From the NCBI RefSeq assembly GCF_002109325.1, contig NZ_CP015348.1, positions 3,163,501-3,227,500 of the forward strand: DNA of 64,000 nucleotides, in the 5' to 3' direction. A model generated the notes under the pieces. It worked only from the letters and a program-made list of their open reading frames with translations. It had not been told where the DNA came from and did no database searches. This document shows, one piece after another, positions 26,672 to 35,387 of the stretch. Position 1 is the first letter of the stretch; each line of letters starts with the position of its first letter. Origin of the DNA: Sporosarcina ureae (GTDB lineage: Bacteria > Bacillota > Bacilli > Bacillales_A > Planococcaceae). Position numbers and translations under genes: made by a program.

Positions 26672-27772
26672 TTAGGCAAGCTGTGCAATATGTTTCTTGA
26701 TTTCATATACCCAATCAAACGGATCTTTTTCTTTACCGGTTTGGATATTCGTTAATGTGTTATATAGTCGAGTGGAAAGTTCACCCGTTTCACCGTTACC
26801 GATGATCATTTTATAACCGTCCCAATTCAGTTCACCGACAGGCGAAATAACAGCAGCTGTACCTGTACCGAAGACTTCTTCTAGTTCACCGCTTTCGTAA
26901 GCAGATCGGATTTCATCCATCGAGATTTTGCGCTCTGCTACGGGTACATCCCAGTGTCGTAGCAATTGCAAGATTGATTTTCGTGTAATGCCCTCGAGGA
27001 TGCTGCCGTTGATTGCGGGTGTTACAACTTCACCATTTATTTTGAAGAAGATATTCATGCTTCCTACTTCTTCAACGTATTTACGCTCTGTGCTATCGAG
27101 CCATAAAACTTGTGAGTAACCTTGTTTATCTGCTGTCTCCTGCGCCTTTAAAGCGGATGCATAATTACCTGCTGTTTTGGCGCTGCCAGTTCCACCTTTT
27201 GAAGCTCGCACGAATTCATTTTCCACAAGGATTTTGACTGGGTGAATTCCTTCTTTGTAGTAAGAACCAACAGGAGACAAAATCATGTAAAATTGATATT
27301 TCTTTGCTGGTGCTACGCCTAGGAAAGCTTCAGTTGCAATGACGAATGGACGGATGTACAAAGACGTTCCTTCTAGTGTAGGAATCCAATCCTGCTCGAT
27401 TTGCAATAACTGATTAAGGGCGTATAATGCGTTTTCTTCATCGATCCGCGGCATGCATAAACGGTCAAGTGAGTAATTCAAGCGCTTAAAGTTTTGATCG
27501 GGACGGAATAAACGAATAGTTCCTTCCTTGGAACGATATGCTTTCATTCCTTCAAAAACCGTTTGTCCGTAATGCAGCACGATTGCAGCAGGATCAAGTG
27601 CTAATGGAGCGTAAGGAGTAATGCGATGATTATGCCAACCTTTGCCTTCCTCATAGTCTATAATAAGCATGTGGTCCGTAAATGTCTTACCGAAAACTAA
27701 GGTGCTAGGGTCTGGCTTTTCTTTTTTATTTTGTGCAAGTTGAATTTGCATTGGTAATCTTGTCATAATCAT
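26672..27772 (-). CDS. ilvE: Branched-chain amino acid aminotransferase
   Basis: 366 residues of a class IV PLP aminotransferase that interconverts Leu, Ile or Val with their 2-oxo acids using glutamate/2-oxoglutarate. Visible: LHYGQTVFEGMKAYR, the substrate segment YIRPFVIATE, the PLP lysine in GSAKTAGNYA, and GSILEGITRKSILQL. AAGGAG is five bases before the ATG at 27772; a second ATG lies at 27766. A CodY-like palindrome sits just upstream. No other ilv/leu genes are nearby, so this is likely one of several paralogues (YwaA/YbgE type). Confidence 0.93.
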   Translation of the reverse strand: MIMTRLPMQIQLAQNKKEKPDPSTLVFGKTFTDHMLIIDYEEGKGWHNHRITPYAPLALDPAAIVLHYGQTVFEGMKAYRSKEGTIRLFRPDQNFKRLNYSLDRLCMPRIDEENALYALNQLLQIEQDWIPTLEGTSLYIRPFVIATEAFLGVAPAKKYQFYMILSPVGSYYKEGIHPVKILVENEFVRASKGGTGSAKTAGNYASALKAQETADKQGYSQVLWLDSTERKYVEEVGSMNIFFKINGEVVTPAINGSILEGITRKSILQLLRHWDVPVAERKISMDEIRSAYESGELEEVFGTGTAAVISPVGELNWDGYKMIIGNGETGELSTRLYNTLTNIQTGKEKDPFDWVYEIKKHIAQLA

Positions 27773-27792
27773 CAAATCTCCTTAAGATGTAG

Positions 27793-27807
27793 AATATTCC
27801 GAATATT
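27793..27807. promoter_or_regulatory. Candidate CodY box upstream of ilvE
   Basis: AATATTCCGAATATT matches the CodY consensus AATTTTCWGAAAATT at 12 of 15 positions and is nearly a perfect palindrome. It lies 20 bases before the ilvE start codon, where bound CodY would block transcription when branched-chain amino acids are plentiful. Confidence 0.5.
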
Positions 27808-27902
27808 TAAGTCCGAATAATGTAATTATACTGCTTTTTCAAGAAAAATAAAGTAAAAAGTTTGACGAATAGTAAAACAATTTAAGAAAGGAACATGATC
27901 TT

Positions 27903-29027
27903 ATGAAAAAAGTATTGATTATCGGCTCTGGAATCGTCGGTATTTCTGCTGCGTATCACTTATCTGGTCGACAAGCAGAAGTTGTATTGATCGATAGACA
28001 AGAGCCAGGACAGGCGACGAAAGCCGCGGCAGGAATTATTTGTCCTTGGGCATCCCAGCGGCGAAATAAAGCATGGTATGCATTGGCATCAGCTGGTGCT
28101 GCGTATTATCCTGAATTCATTCGTTCATTGGAAAACCATGGTGAGACCGATACAGGGTATAAGAAAGTAGGGGCTTTGGCGATTCACACAGATATAAAGC
28201 GTTTAGAGAAGAAAGTCGAATTACTGAATAAAAGAAAAGAACTCTCCCCCGAGATTGGTGATGTGGAATTACTAGACGCAGAGCAGACAGCAAATTATTT
28301 TCCCGTTCTGTCTAGAGAGTATTCAGCAGTTCGTATTTCAGGCGCAGCCAAAGTAGAAGGGGATAAACTTCGCGATGCATTGGAACGTATTTCAGTCAAA
28401 CATGGTGTACAAAGTATAAAAGGCTCCGCCACACCTTATATAAAAGAAGGGAAAGTCTGTGGTGTCAGAGTGAATGGAGAAATTATAGAAGGCGATCAAA
28501 TCATCTTGGCAGCAGGTGCATGGGCAAGTGAATTTATAAAACCTTTAGGCAAGAATTTACAAGTAGCTGGACAGAAAGCGCAAATCCTTCATTTACAATC
28601 CAATCAAAATACGTCCGGCGAATGGCCAGTCATTATGCCACCAAACACTCAGTACCTTGTACCATTTCAAGACGGAAAATTCATAGCAGGTGCGACACAC
28701 GAAGATACAGACGACTTTAATATACAGCAGACAGCTGGCGGTATACTTGAAGTGTTAACGAATATTTTACCCATTGCACCTGCACTAGGCGAAGCAGAAT
28801 TAACTGAAGTCCGAGTAGGTATCCGTCCGCATACACCGAATTTTATGCCGGTGATTGGCCAACTGCCAGACCACCCACAAATTTGGATTGCTAATGGTCT
28901 TGGATCATCTGGATTAACAGTCGGCCCACTTCTTGGCAAGCTTTTATCCCAGCTAGTACTAAATCAAGAAACAGGATGGGATTTAGAAAGCTACTCCATC
29001 AACCAAATAATTTCCGAAGATCATTGA
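27903..29027 (+). CDS. FAD-dependent oxidoreductase (DadA/DAO family)
   Basis: 374 residues. The N-terminal Rossmann motif VLIIGSGIVGISAAYHL binds FAD, followed by the DAO fold with KAAAGIICPWAS, IILAAGAWAS and the C-terminal GLGSSGLTVGPLLGKLL. Relatives oxidise D-amino acids, glycine or other amines; the substrate is unclear. It diverges from ilvE, sharing a 130-base intergenic region. AGAAAGGAA precedes the ATG. It could contribute to amino-acid turnover together with IlvE, which is only a context inference. Confidence 0.85.
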   Translation: MKKVLIIGSGIVGISAAYHLSGRQAEVVLIDRQEPGQATKAAAGIICPWASQRRNKAWYALASAGAAYYPEFIRSLENHGETDTGYKKVGALAIHTDIKRLEKKVELLNKRKELSPEIGDVELLDAEQTANYFPVLSREYSAVRISGAAKVEGDKLRDALERISVKHGVQSIKGSATPYIKEGKVCGVRVNGEIIEGDQIILAAGAWASEFIKPLGKNLQVAGQKAQILHLQSNQNTSGEWPVIMPPNTQYLVPFQDGKFIAGATHEDTDDFNIQQTAGGILEVLTNILPIAPALGEAELTEVRVGIRPHTPNFMPVIGQLPDHPQIWIANGLGSSGLTVGPLLGKLLSQLVLNQETGWDLESYSINQIISEDH

Positions 29028-29090
29028 ATAAAGTGCGTATAATGACTATTATGAATATATAGCGATTGATCGGTCAGGGGGAAGATTCTT

Positions 29091-30002
29091 ATGAGAAGAT
29101 ATGTTTCATATTCGGAGGAAGTAAAAGAAGCGATGAAATACGGCAAGCCGTTAGTCGCATTGGAATCCACAATAATTACGTATGGTATGCCATATCCGGA
29201 AAATGTAAAAGCTGCACGTGAAGTTCAGCAGATTGTGCGTGATCACGGAGCGGTTCCGGCAACTATTGCCATTATGGACGGGAAAATAAAAATAGGGCTA
29301 ACCGATGAAGAACTGGAACGTTTCGGTGATAGCAAAGGTGTAGTTAAAGCGTCCAGACGCGATATTAGTTATTTGATTGCGACTAAAAAGCCGGGGGCAA
29401 CAACGGTTGCTGCATCAATGTTTTTTGCGGACTTGGCGCGAATCCGCGTGTTCACGACGGGAGCAATTGGTGGCGTGCATAGAAACGTAGAACAAACGAT
29501 GGATATATCTGCTGATCTAGAAGAATTCGCACGTACCAGTGTTGCGGTTGTTTGTTCTGGAGCAAAATCCATTTTGGATCTTGGCAAGACACTTGAATAC
29601 TTGGAAACGAAAGGTGTACCTGTGATGGGATATCAAACGGATATTTTCCCTGCATTCTATACAAGAAGCAGTGCACATCATGTAGACTATCGAGTGGATG
29701 AAATCGATATGATGGCAGAGATGTTACGTGTTAAATGGAATCTAGGCTTGGAAGGAAGTGCGATTATCGCCAATCCTATTCCTGAAGAATATGCGATGGA
29801 TCAAGAGTATATGGATGGATTGGTTTCAGATGCGCTTAAAGAAGCTGGAGAATTGGGCATTAGCGGGAAAAATCTCACACCACATATGTTAAAAAGAGTT
29901 CAGGAAATGACAGGCGGTAAAAGCCTCGAAGCCAATATCGCGTTGGTGAAGTCAAACGCAGAACTAGCTGCAAAATTGGCAGTGAGTTTTAACGGTAATT
30001 AA
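29091..30002 (+). CDS. psuG: Pseudouridine-5'-phosphate glycosidase
   Basis: 303 residues, full length. PsuG splits pseudouridine 5'-phosphate into uracil and ribose 5-phosphate in RNA-derived pseudouridine salvage. Motifs: VALESTIITYGMPYPEN with the catalytic Glu, KPGATTVAASMFFA, GAIGGVHR and CSGAKSILDLGKTLEYL with a conserved Lys. A GGGGGAAG lies ahead of the ATG. The usual kinase partner PsuK is not beside it. It runs 20 bases into exoA on the same strand. Confidence 0.94.
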   Translation: MRRYVSYSEEVKEAMKYGKPLVALESTIITYGMPYPENVKAAREVQQIVRDHGAVPATIAIMDGKIKIGLTDEELERFGDSKGVVKASRRDISYLIATKKPGATTVAASMFFADLARIRVFTTGAIGGVHRNVEQTMDISADLEEFARTSVAVVCSGAKSILDLGKTLEYLETKGVPVMGYQTDIFPAFYTRSSAHHVDYRVDEIDMMAEMLRVKWNLGLEGSAIIANPIPEEYAMDQEYMDGLVSDALKEAGELGISGKNLTPHMLKRVQEMTGGKSLEANIALVKSNAELAAKLAVSFNGN

Positions 30003-30022
30003 TAGGGATAGGTTGTGTAGCA

Positions 30023-30781
30023 TTGAAAGTAGTATCTTGGAACGTGAATGGTATTAGAGCATGTGTGAAAAAAGGATTCAGTGACTTTTTTGAACATGCA
30101 CAAGCAGATATATTTTGTGTCCAGGAGATCAAATGCCAAGAAGGACAAATCGATCTTTCTTTCGATGGCTATGAATCTTACTGGAACTATGCAGAGAAAA
30201 AAGGATATTCCGGTACAACGGTGTTTACGAAAAAAACGCCTCTATCTGTACGCTATGGATTGAATGATCTAGATCACGAAGCAGAAGGACGAGTGCTGAC
30301 GCTAGAATTTGAAGAGTTCTTTCTCGTCAATTGTTATACACCTAATTCGCAACGGGACTTGGCACGATTATCATTTCGATTGGCATGGGAAGATGAATTA
30401 CTCGAGCATTTACAGTCGCTTGATGCCATCAAGCCAGTCATCTATTGCGGAGATTTAAACGTAGCGCATGAAGAAATTGATATTCGTAACGTGAAATCAA
30501 ACATTGGTAATTCAGGGTTCACGAATGAAGAACGTGGAAAAATGACACGGCTATTAGATACGGGATTCTTTGATACATTTCGCTTTATGAATCCGGATCT
30601 CGAAGGAAGTTATACGTGGTGGTCTTATATGCGCGACGTACGTGCACGAAATATCGGCTGGCGGATTGATTATATTATCATTTCAGAACGCCTTCAGTCA
30701 GCTTTAGAAGCGACAGCCATTCATTCAGAAATCATGGGCAGTGATCATTGTCCAATTTCTGCAGAGTTAGAAATATACTAA
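30023..30781 (+). CDS. exoA: Exodeoxyribonuclease III (AP endonuclease)
   Basis: 252 residues of the ExoIII class of AP endonucleases, which cut abasic sites in base-excision repair. Catalytic motifs: WNVNGIRA, QEIKCQ (metal-binding Glu), CGDLNVAH (Asp/Asn pair), and GSDHCPI (His). The start is a TTG at 30023; the upstream ribosome site is modest (GGATAGG). A terminator follows. Cytoplasmic; probably co-transcribed with psuG. Confidence 0.94.
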   Translation: MKVVSWNVNGIRACVKKGFSDFFEHAQADIFCVQEIKCQEGQIDLSFDGYESYWNYAEKKGYSGTTVFTKKTPLSVRYGLNDLDHEAEGRVLTLEFEEFFLVNCYTPNSQRDLARLSFRLAWEDELLEHLQSLDAIKPVIYCGDLNVAHEEIDIRNVKSNIGNSGFTNEERGKMTRLLDTGFFDTFRFMNPDLEGSYTWWSYMRDVRARNIGWRIDYIIISERLQSALEATAIHSEIMGSDHCPISAELEIY

Positions 30782-30839
30782 TTAGAGCCAGTGCATCTGA
30801 AATTAACCTGTTTAGTTGGAGGATACTGAAGCTGTAAAA

Positions 30840-30880
30840 TAAAAATCGCAACACAAGTCAAACTTGTGTTGCGATTTTTT
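30840..30880 (+). terminator. Terminator after exoA
   Basis: AAAATCGCAACACAAG pairs with CTTGTGTTGCGATTTT around TCAAA, ending in T6. Confidence 0.92.
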
Positions 30881-30927
30881 GATTAAATCAATTCTAGTTG
30901 CTTGGAAAAAATTAAATGAAAAGAGTG

Positions 30928-31458
30928 TCATATGATTTTATCCTCGGAGTAGACAGCGATAAGTAAGACAGCTACATCTTCTCCGATGTTTTTTACAAAG
31001 TGAGGCACACTAGCATTCCAACTGAATGAATCGCCTTCTTTTGCAATGACAGAATCTTCGCCTTGTTCAGCAAGGACCGTGCCTTTAAGTACGACATGGC
31101 TTTCTTCACCTTCGTGGGCAATCGCTTGACCAGTCGATGTACCGGGGGGTAATTCAACGTGCATCATGCGAAGGCCGCTTTGAGTAGAAATATGTTCAAT
31201 TTTTATGCCGTTAAACGTTGTATATACCCGATCGGCTTTCCTAATGACTTTCATATGCTTCTTTTTTTCTAGCAGCAAATAGGGTAGAGGAACGTCCAGG
31301 AAGCTGGCGATTTCTTGCAACGTATTTAGGGAGGGGGATGCGTTATCGTTTTCGATGTTGCTTATGAACCCTTTTGAGAGTCCAATTTGTTCGCTCATCT
31401 GGGCAATTGTTATTTTCTTTCTCTTCCGTATATCTCGTATTTTCGAGCCGATTTTCAC
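30928..31458 (-). CDS. XRE-cupin transcriptional regulator
   Basis: 176 residues. An N-terminal XRE helix-turn-helix (about 5-60; ITIAQMSEQIGLSKGFISNI) is joined to a C-terminal cupin fold (about 100-172, with GEESHVVLKGTV and SFSWNASVPHFVKN). Such proteins sense a small ligand through the cupin and control nearby metabolic genes, often for amines or amino acids. GGAGGGA precedes the ATG. Its targets are unknown; the exoA-psuG side and the catDE side are both candidates. Confidence 0.88.
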   Translation of the reverse strand: MKIGSKIRDIRKRKKITIAQMSEQIGLSKGFISNIENDNASPSLNTLQEIASFLDVPLPYLLLEKKKHMKVIRKADRVYTTFNGIKIEHISTQSGLRMMHVELPPGTSTGQAIAHEGEESHVVLKGTVLAEQGEDSVIAKEGDSFSWNASVPHFVKNIGEDVAVLLIAVYSEDKII

Positions 31459-32231
31459 TCTAATCCCTCCAAGAATATTGTTGTTTGACTATATGATAAC
31501 ACACATATATTGACGCGAACTTTCGCATGATGTTATCCTATAGAGAATTAATATTCACCTAGTGATACTTATTATTGGATTATATACTAATAATAAAACT
31601 ATTGATGTTTTTCACGAACATATATGCAGTTTTAAAAAGTAAAATAATCCTAGGGATATAGTAATATTTGAGAAAGGAGGAGAAGTTTATTAGTCAGATA
31701 TTTAGCTATGCGGATTGAAAGAGCTGTTAAAATATTTGAACATTCCATTGGGACTCTAGCTATGTTTTGGTTTCTTAGGTTCTGTAAACTGTAATTTCTA
31801 CTGGAAATCAATTGAAAGCGAATGTTAATTATTTTTACAAACAGTGTTCACCTATATAGAAATAATAATCTTTTGGTACATAAAATTTGGGATGATGACA
31901 CAACGGATTTTTATGCGCTTCGAAGCCCGGAACACAATGACTTTGGAATGAATAATGCATTGATTTTCTTAATACACAGAGTATATTTTCTTCTTATCCA
32001 CTAACAGGAAACGATCTGTTTGTTATAAGTCTAAGAAGATCATTAGAATAGCAGCTTATTTATGATCGTAGGATACGCTAAGCCTCATTGGGATATGGAT
32101 GACAGAGCTACAAAGGCATTAGTAAGCTCAATTGAAGATTATCAGGTGGTCACATTTCTAATGGGAATTATATTGATGTGAACACGTTGTGAAATAATGT
32201 AACTGAATTAAGTAATAAAATTTAGGAGGAA
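31459..32231. other. Gene-poor stretch before catD
   Basis: 773 AT-rich bases without a convincing gene. It contains an orphan ribosome-site-like AGAAAGGAGGAG at about 31673-31684 not followed by a start, and short broken reading segments (see the pseudogene entry). A plausible catD promoter is TTGATG then TAATGT with a 16-base spacer at about 32173-32200. Confidence 0.5.
31690..32200 (+). pseudogene. Possible decayed coding DNA
   Basis: Several short plus-strand segments look protein-like but sit in different frames: a 36-codon stretch from about 31690, a stretch with SPEHNDFGMNNA near 31930, one with SIFSSYPLTGNDLFVISLRR at about 31980-32045, and one with VGYAKPHWDMDDRATKALVS from 32065 that shifts frame into GGHISNGNYIDVNTL. 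Together they suggest one or two genes broken by frameshifts. The family is not recognised, so this is tentative. Confidence 0.25.
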
Positions 32232-32660
32232 ATGAAGAGGAAGAAATTAGAGATAAGCATATTTTTATTAAGAATAATGTTAGGGATTAGTTTTTTTGTA
32301 CATGGGTTCGTTAAATTTCAAGATGGAATAGGAAATACGGCAGGATGGTTTGATAGTATAGGAATTCCAGGGTTTTTAGCATACTTTGTAGGAGCTGTGG
32401 AACTAATAGGTGGAATGGCACTCATTTTAGGCGTAGGGACGAGAGTTGTTTCTGCATTGCTAGCTATAATCATGGTTGGTGCAATTCTAAAGGTTAAACT
32501 TACCGCTGGATTCTTAGGCACGAGGGAAAAGGTTGGCTATGAACTAGATCTTGTGCTTTTAGTAATCGCCATATTTTTAACCATAAATGGAAGTAAGATT
32601 TGGGCAGTTGATCAAGCTATATTTAATAGAAAAAAGAAAAATTCATATCACGAACAGTAA
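32232..32660 (+). CDS. catD: DoxX-family membrane protein, CatD-like
   Basis: 142 residues with four membrane segments of the DoxX family, including FFVHGFVKFQ near the start and VELIGGMALILGVGTRVV in the middle. B. subtilis CatD is encoded with the catechol dioxygenase CatE and responds to quinones and catechol; the same pair is found here. AGGAGG is only two bases before the ATG at 32232, an unusually short gap. 37 bases separate it from catE. The regulator CatR is not adjacent. Confidence 0.85.
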   Translation: MKRKKLEISIFLLRIMLGISFFVHGFVKFQDGIGNTAGWFDSIGIPGFLAYFVGAVELIGGMALILGVGTRVVSALLAIIMVGAILKVKLTAGFLGTREKVGYELDLVLLVIAIFLTINGSKIWAVDQAIFNRKKKNSYHEQ

Positions 32661-32697
32661 GAAACAATACTAGATAGAAGAGAGGCTGATTGCAAAA

Positions 32698-33543
32698 ATG
32701 AAAAACTTTCATCAAAGTCCTAATATATTTGTTGGACAGGTTAATATAAATGTAACAAATCTTAATTCATCGCTTGAATTTTACCAAAAGGTTATAGGAT
32801 TTCAAATATTGGAGCAAACAGATCGAAAAGCCGTTTTAACAGCGGATGGTAAAATAGGATTATTAACAATTGAACAACCGGTTGATGTACTACCAAAGGA
32901 AAAAGGGAAAACCGGTTTATTTCACTTTGCACTTTTATTACCAACACGGGCTGACTTATCTGTCTTTTTACGCCATTTATCTGAGACAGGCTTTCGATTC
33001 GCAGCATCAGATCATCTTGTAAGTGAAGCTCTATACATTACAGATCCAGACGGAAATGGCATTGAAGTGTATATAGATCGGCCAGCTATCGAATGGACCT
33101 GGTCTAATGGGGAAGTCAAGATGGTTTCTGACCCATTAGATGTAGAAAGTCTATTAGCAGTAAGTGATATGGATTGGGATGGGTTGCCTGCTGACACGGT
33201 TATGGGGCATGTTCATATGCATGTGGCCGATCTTCAGAAAGCAGAGGAGTTTTACACGAAGGGACTTGGTTTTACAGTTGTGAGTCATTATCCTCAAGCT
33301 GTTTTCATTTCAACCGGTGACTATCATCATCATATCGCCTTGAATACATGGCAAGGAGTAGGTGCTTCGAAGCCACGAGAAAATAGCGTCGGTATAAATT
33401 GGTATACTCTTACTTTTCCAAATGAAGAAGCAATAGCAAAGGTTATTGAACAATTACAGTATCTAGGCGCTTCGTATGTAGTTGAAGATGGATTGTTTGT
33501 CATAGAAGATCCATCAGGAAATAAAATTCAATTAACCGTGTAA
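32698..33543 (+). CDS. catE: Catechol-2,3-dioxygenase, CatE-like (VOC fold)
   Basis: 281 residues with two vicinal-oxygen-chelate modules (about 8-130 and 168-280). Metal ligands are likely the His in GHVHMHVADL, another His in DYHHHIALN, and a Glu near the C-terminus (DGLFVIEDPSGN). B. subtilis CatE cleaves catechol as part of the defence against electrophilic aromatics. An AAGAGAGG site precedes the ATG. It is in an operon with catD. Confidence 0.87.
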   Translation: MKNFHQSPNIFVGQVNINVTNLNSSLEFYQKVIGFQILEQTDRKAVLTADGKIGLLTIEQPVDVLPKEKGKTGLFHFALLLPTRADLSVFLRHLSETGFRFAASDHLVSEALYITDPDGNGIEVYIDRPAIEWTWSNGEVKMVSDPLDVESLLAVSDMDWDGLPADTVMGHVHMHVADLQKAEEFYTKGLGFTVVSHYPQAVFISTGDYHHHIALNTWQGVGASKPRENSVGINWYTLTFPNEEAIAKVIEQLQYLGASYVVEDGLFVIEDPSGNKIQLTV

Positions 33544-33972
33544 ACTCGTTCCAGTTATTCTTTCTAAAACGGTGTAATAGCTGAAGTTCCACTAATTTCA
33601 TGTACATATTTCGTGGTTCTGTTCTATTGACATAGTCACCATTCCTGATCGATATAAGCACTTTTCCATGCTAACGAATTGCTTCATAAGTATCACGTGC
33701 ACTCAACATGATAAAGTATGAATCTGCTCCAATATGTACCTTGTTAATCTGTAGGATTTGCCATAATAAAATACACGAAAAGTTAGATATCACTCTAGCT
33801 TGTAGAGTGCACATTATTATTGGATCATCTATTTATGAGTTAACATAATTTATTAATGAGTTTTAGTTATACATTGGCAGTGCAAAAACAGCAAACAACT
33901 GCCTGTTATTTGGATTGCTAACAAGCTATTTAAAACTGCAGGCTTTTTATACTCTAGGTTTATACACTGGTT
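33544..33972. other. Gene-poor stretch after catE
   Basis: About 430 bases with no intact gene. The first 240 hold a minus-strand gene remnant (separate entry). The rest is AT-rich with only a weak GCCTG/CAGGC dyad at about 33901-33950, and nothing else I can support. Confidence 0.5.
33545..33790 (-). pseudogene. Possible minus-strand gene remnant
   Basis: On the minus strand one frame reads IGADSYFIMLSARDTYEAIR, a TAG stop, then GKVLISIRNGDYVNRTEPRN and KLVELQLLHRFRKNN. The text before and after the single stop is protein-like and continuous, as expected for a decayed gene or a fragment. No start or ribosome site was found and the family is unknown. Confidence 0.3.
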
Positions 33973-34014
33973 AAACGAAGAACCCCAATTCGTATGAATT
34001 GGGGTTCTTCGTTT
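33973..34014. terminator. Strong bidirectional hairpin between catE and the CynX-type gene
   Basis: A perfect 19-base-pair stem (AAACGAAGAACCCCAATTC with its complement) around GTAT. It can end transcripts from either side. Confidence 0.85.
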
Positions 34015-34080
34015 AATTATTGAAATGCGTTTTTATAATAGTGAACTAAAGAGCGTAACCCCAAATGTATTCTCACTTTT

Positions 34081-35313
34081 TTATGATGCATTCTGTTTTG
34101 GTTCAAGCGAAATATAACGTTTCTTACCTGCGTACATACCACTGATAAATAGTATAGTTGCAACAACTATGAATGTATAAAGTGGTGCCGTCCATGAACC
34201 TGTAAAGTCATGAAGCATACCAAACAGTACAGGACCTACGGACGCGAGTAAGTATCCGATCGACTGCGCCATTCCGGAAATTGAAGCCGCTTGGTCTGGT
34301 GTGTTGGTACGTAAAGTGAAGAACATCATAGCGAGTCCAAATGCCGAACCGCCTCCAAGACCAATGAAAATCATCCAAAGTGCAGTCAGGCTTTCGCTTC
34401 CGAACTGTACACCACCGTAGCCAATTAAATAACAAGCGAAAACAGCTACGACAAGGATACGTTGATCACGTACTTTATCAGCAACCACCGGTATGATAAA
34501 CATCATAGGCAATTGTGCGAGCTGGACAAGCGCTAACATCCATCCAGCAGCATCAGCGGTCATACCATTCGTTTGCAACACAACGGGAATCCATGATGCT
34601 GTCGTATAAAATAAGAACGACTGCAGTCCCATGAAAATCGTGATGCTCCAAGCTAGTGGTGAGCGCCAAATAGGAAGAGCTGGTTTCGACTTTGTGTTTT
34701 TCTGAACTGTTTTGATGACTTCTTTCTTTTTTCGAATTTGTGGAATCCATACTATAATCGCTAGTAATGTAATGACTCCCCAAATCCCAAGTGCGCCTTG
34801 CCAACCAAACACTGTTTCATTGGCAATGGGAGAAGCGATACCAGAAGCAAGTGTTGCAGATATACTCATAGACACGGAGTACAATCCCGTCATCAATCCG
34901 ATATGTAAAGGGAAGCTCATTTTAAGAAGACTTGGCAATAGGACGTTTGCAAATGCGATTCCTACTCCAATTAAAAATGTACCGATTAGTAGCAATGTGC
35001 TAGTACCGACAGAACGCATGATGATCCCTAGTAATAAAATAATCATTGCATAGAAAAGCGTTCTAGACATGCCAAATCGTTTTGCAATCCTTGGTGTAAA
35101 AGGTGATACAATAGCAAATGCCAGTAGCGGTATGGTTGTTAGAAATCCTGCTAACGAGTTAGAAATTTGCAGTTGATCACGAATGTTACTGATAATAGGC
35201 CCTACAGATGTTAGTGGGGAACGGATAGTAGCGGCTAAAAATAAAATACCTGCTAATAATACCCACTGACTCTTAGGGAAATGTAAATGTTTACTTGGTC
35301 GTTCTTTTTCCAT
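34081..35313 (-). CDS. MFS transporter, CynX/NimT family
   Basis: 410 residues, 12 membrane segments. LAATIRSPLTSVGPIISNIR near the start and MFFTLRTNTPDQAASISGMA in the second half mark the CynX/NimT (YycB-like) branch. Known members move cyanate or nitroimidazoles; most have no known substrate. ACAGGAGG precedes the ATG. It diverges from the AEC-family gene at 35388. Confidence 0.87.
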   Translation of the reverse strand: MEKERPSKHLHFPKSQWVLLAGILFLAATIRSPLTSVGPIISNIRDQLQISNSLAGFLTTIPLLAFAIVSPFTPRIAKRFGMSRTLFYAMIILLLGIIMRSVGTSTLLLIGTFLIGVGIAFANVLLPSLLKMSFPLHIGLMTGLYSVSMSISATLASGIASPIANETVFGWQGALGIWGVITLLAIIVWIPQIRKKKEVIKTVQKNTKSKPALPIWRSPLAWSITIFMGLQSFLFYTTASWIPVVLQTNGMTADAAGWMLALVQLAQLPMMFIIPVVADKVRDQRILVVAVFACYLIGYGGVQFGSESLTALWMIFIGLGGGSAFGLAMMFFTLRTNTPDQAASISGMAQSIGYLLASVGPVLFGMLHDFTGSWTAPLYTFIVVATILFISGMYAGKKRYISLEPKQNAS

Positions 35314-35387
35314 TGTGAAGCCTCCTGTATTCCTTGAAGATTGTTCTGAGAAGTATGTAGTCGTAGCAGCAGAAAGGAGATTCCTTT

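Noticed and set aside
31822-32004. 60-codon reading frame before catD
   Set aside because: No ribosome site and low-complexity AT-rich composition; better explained as part of decayed DNA.
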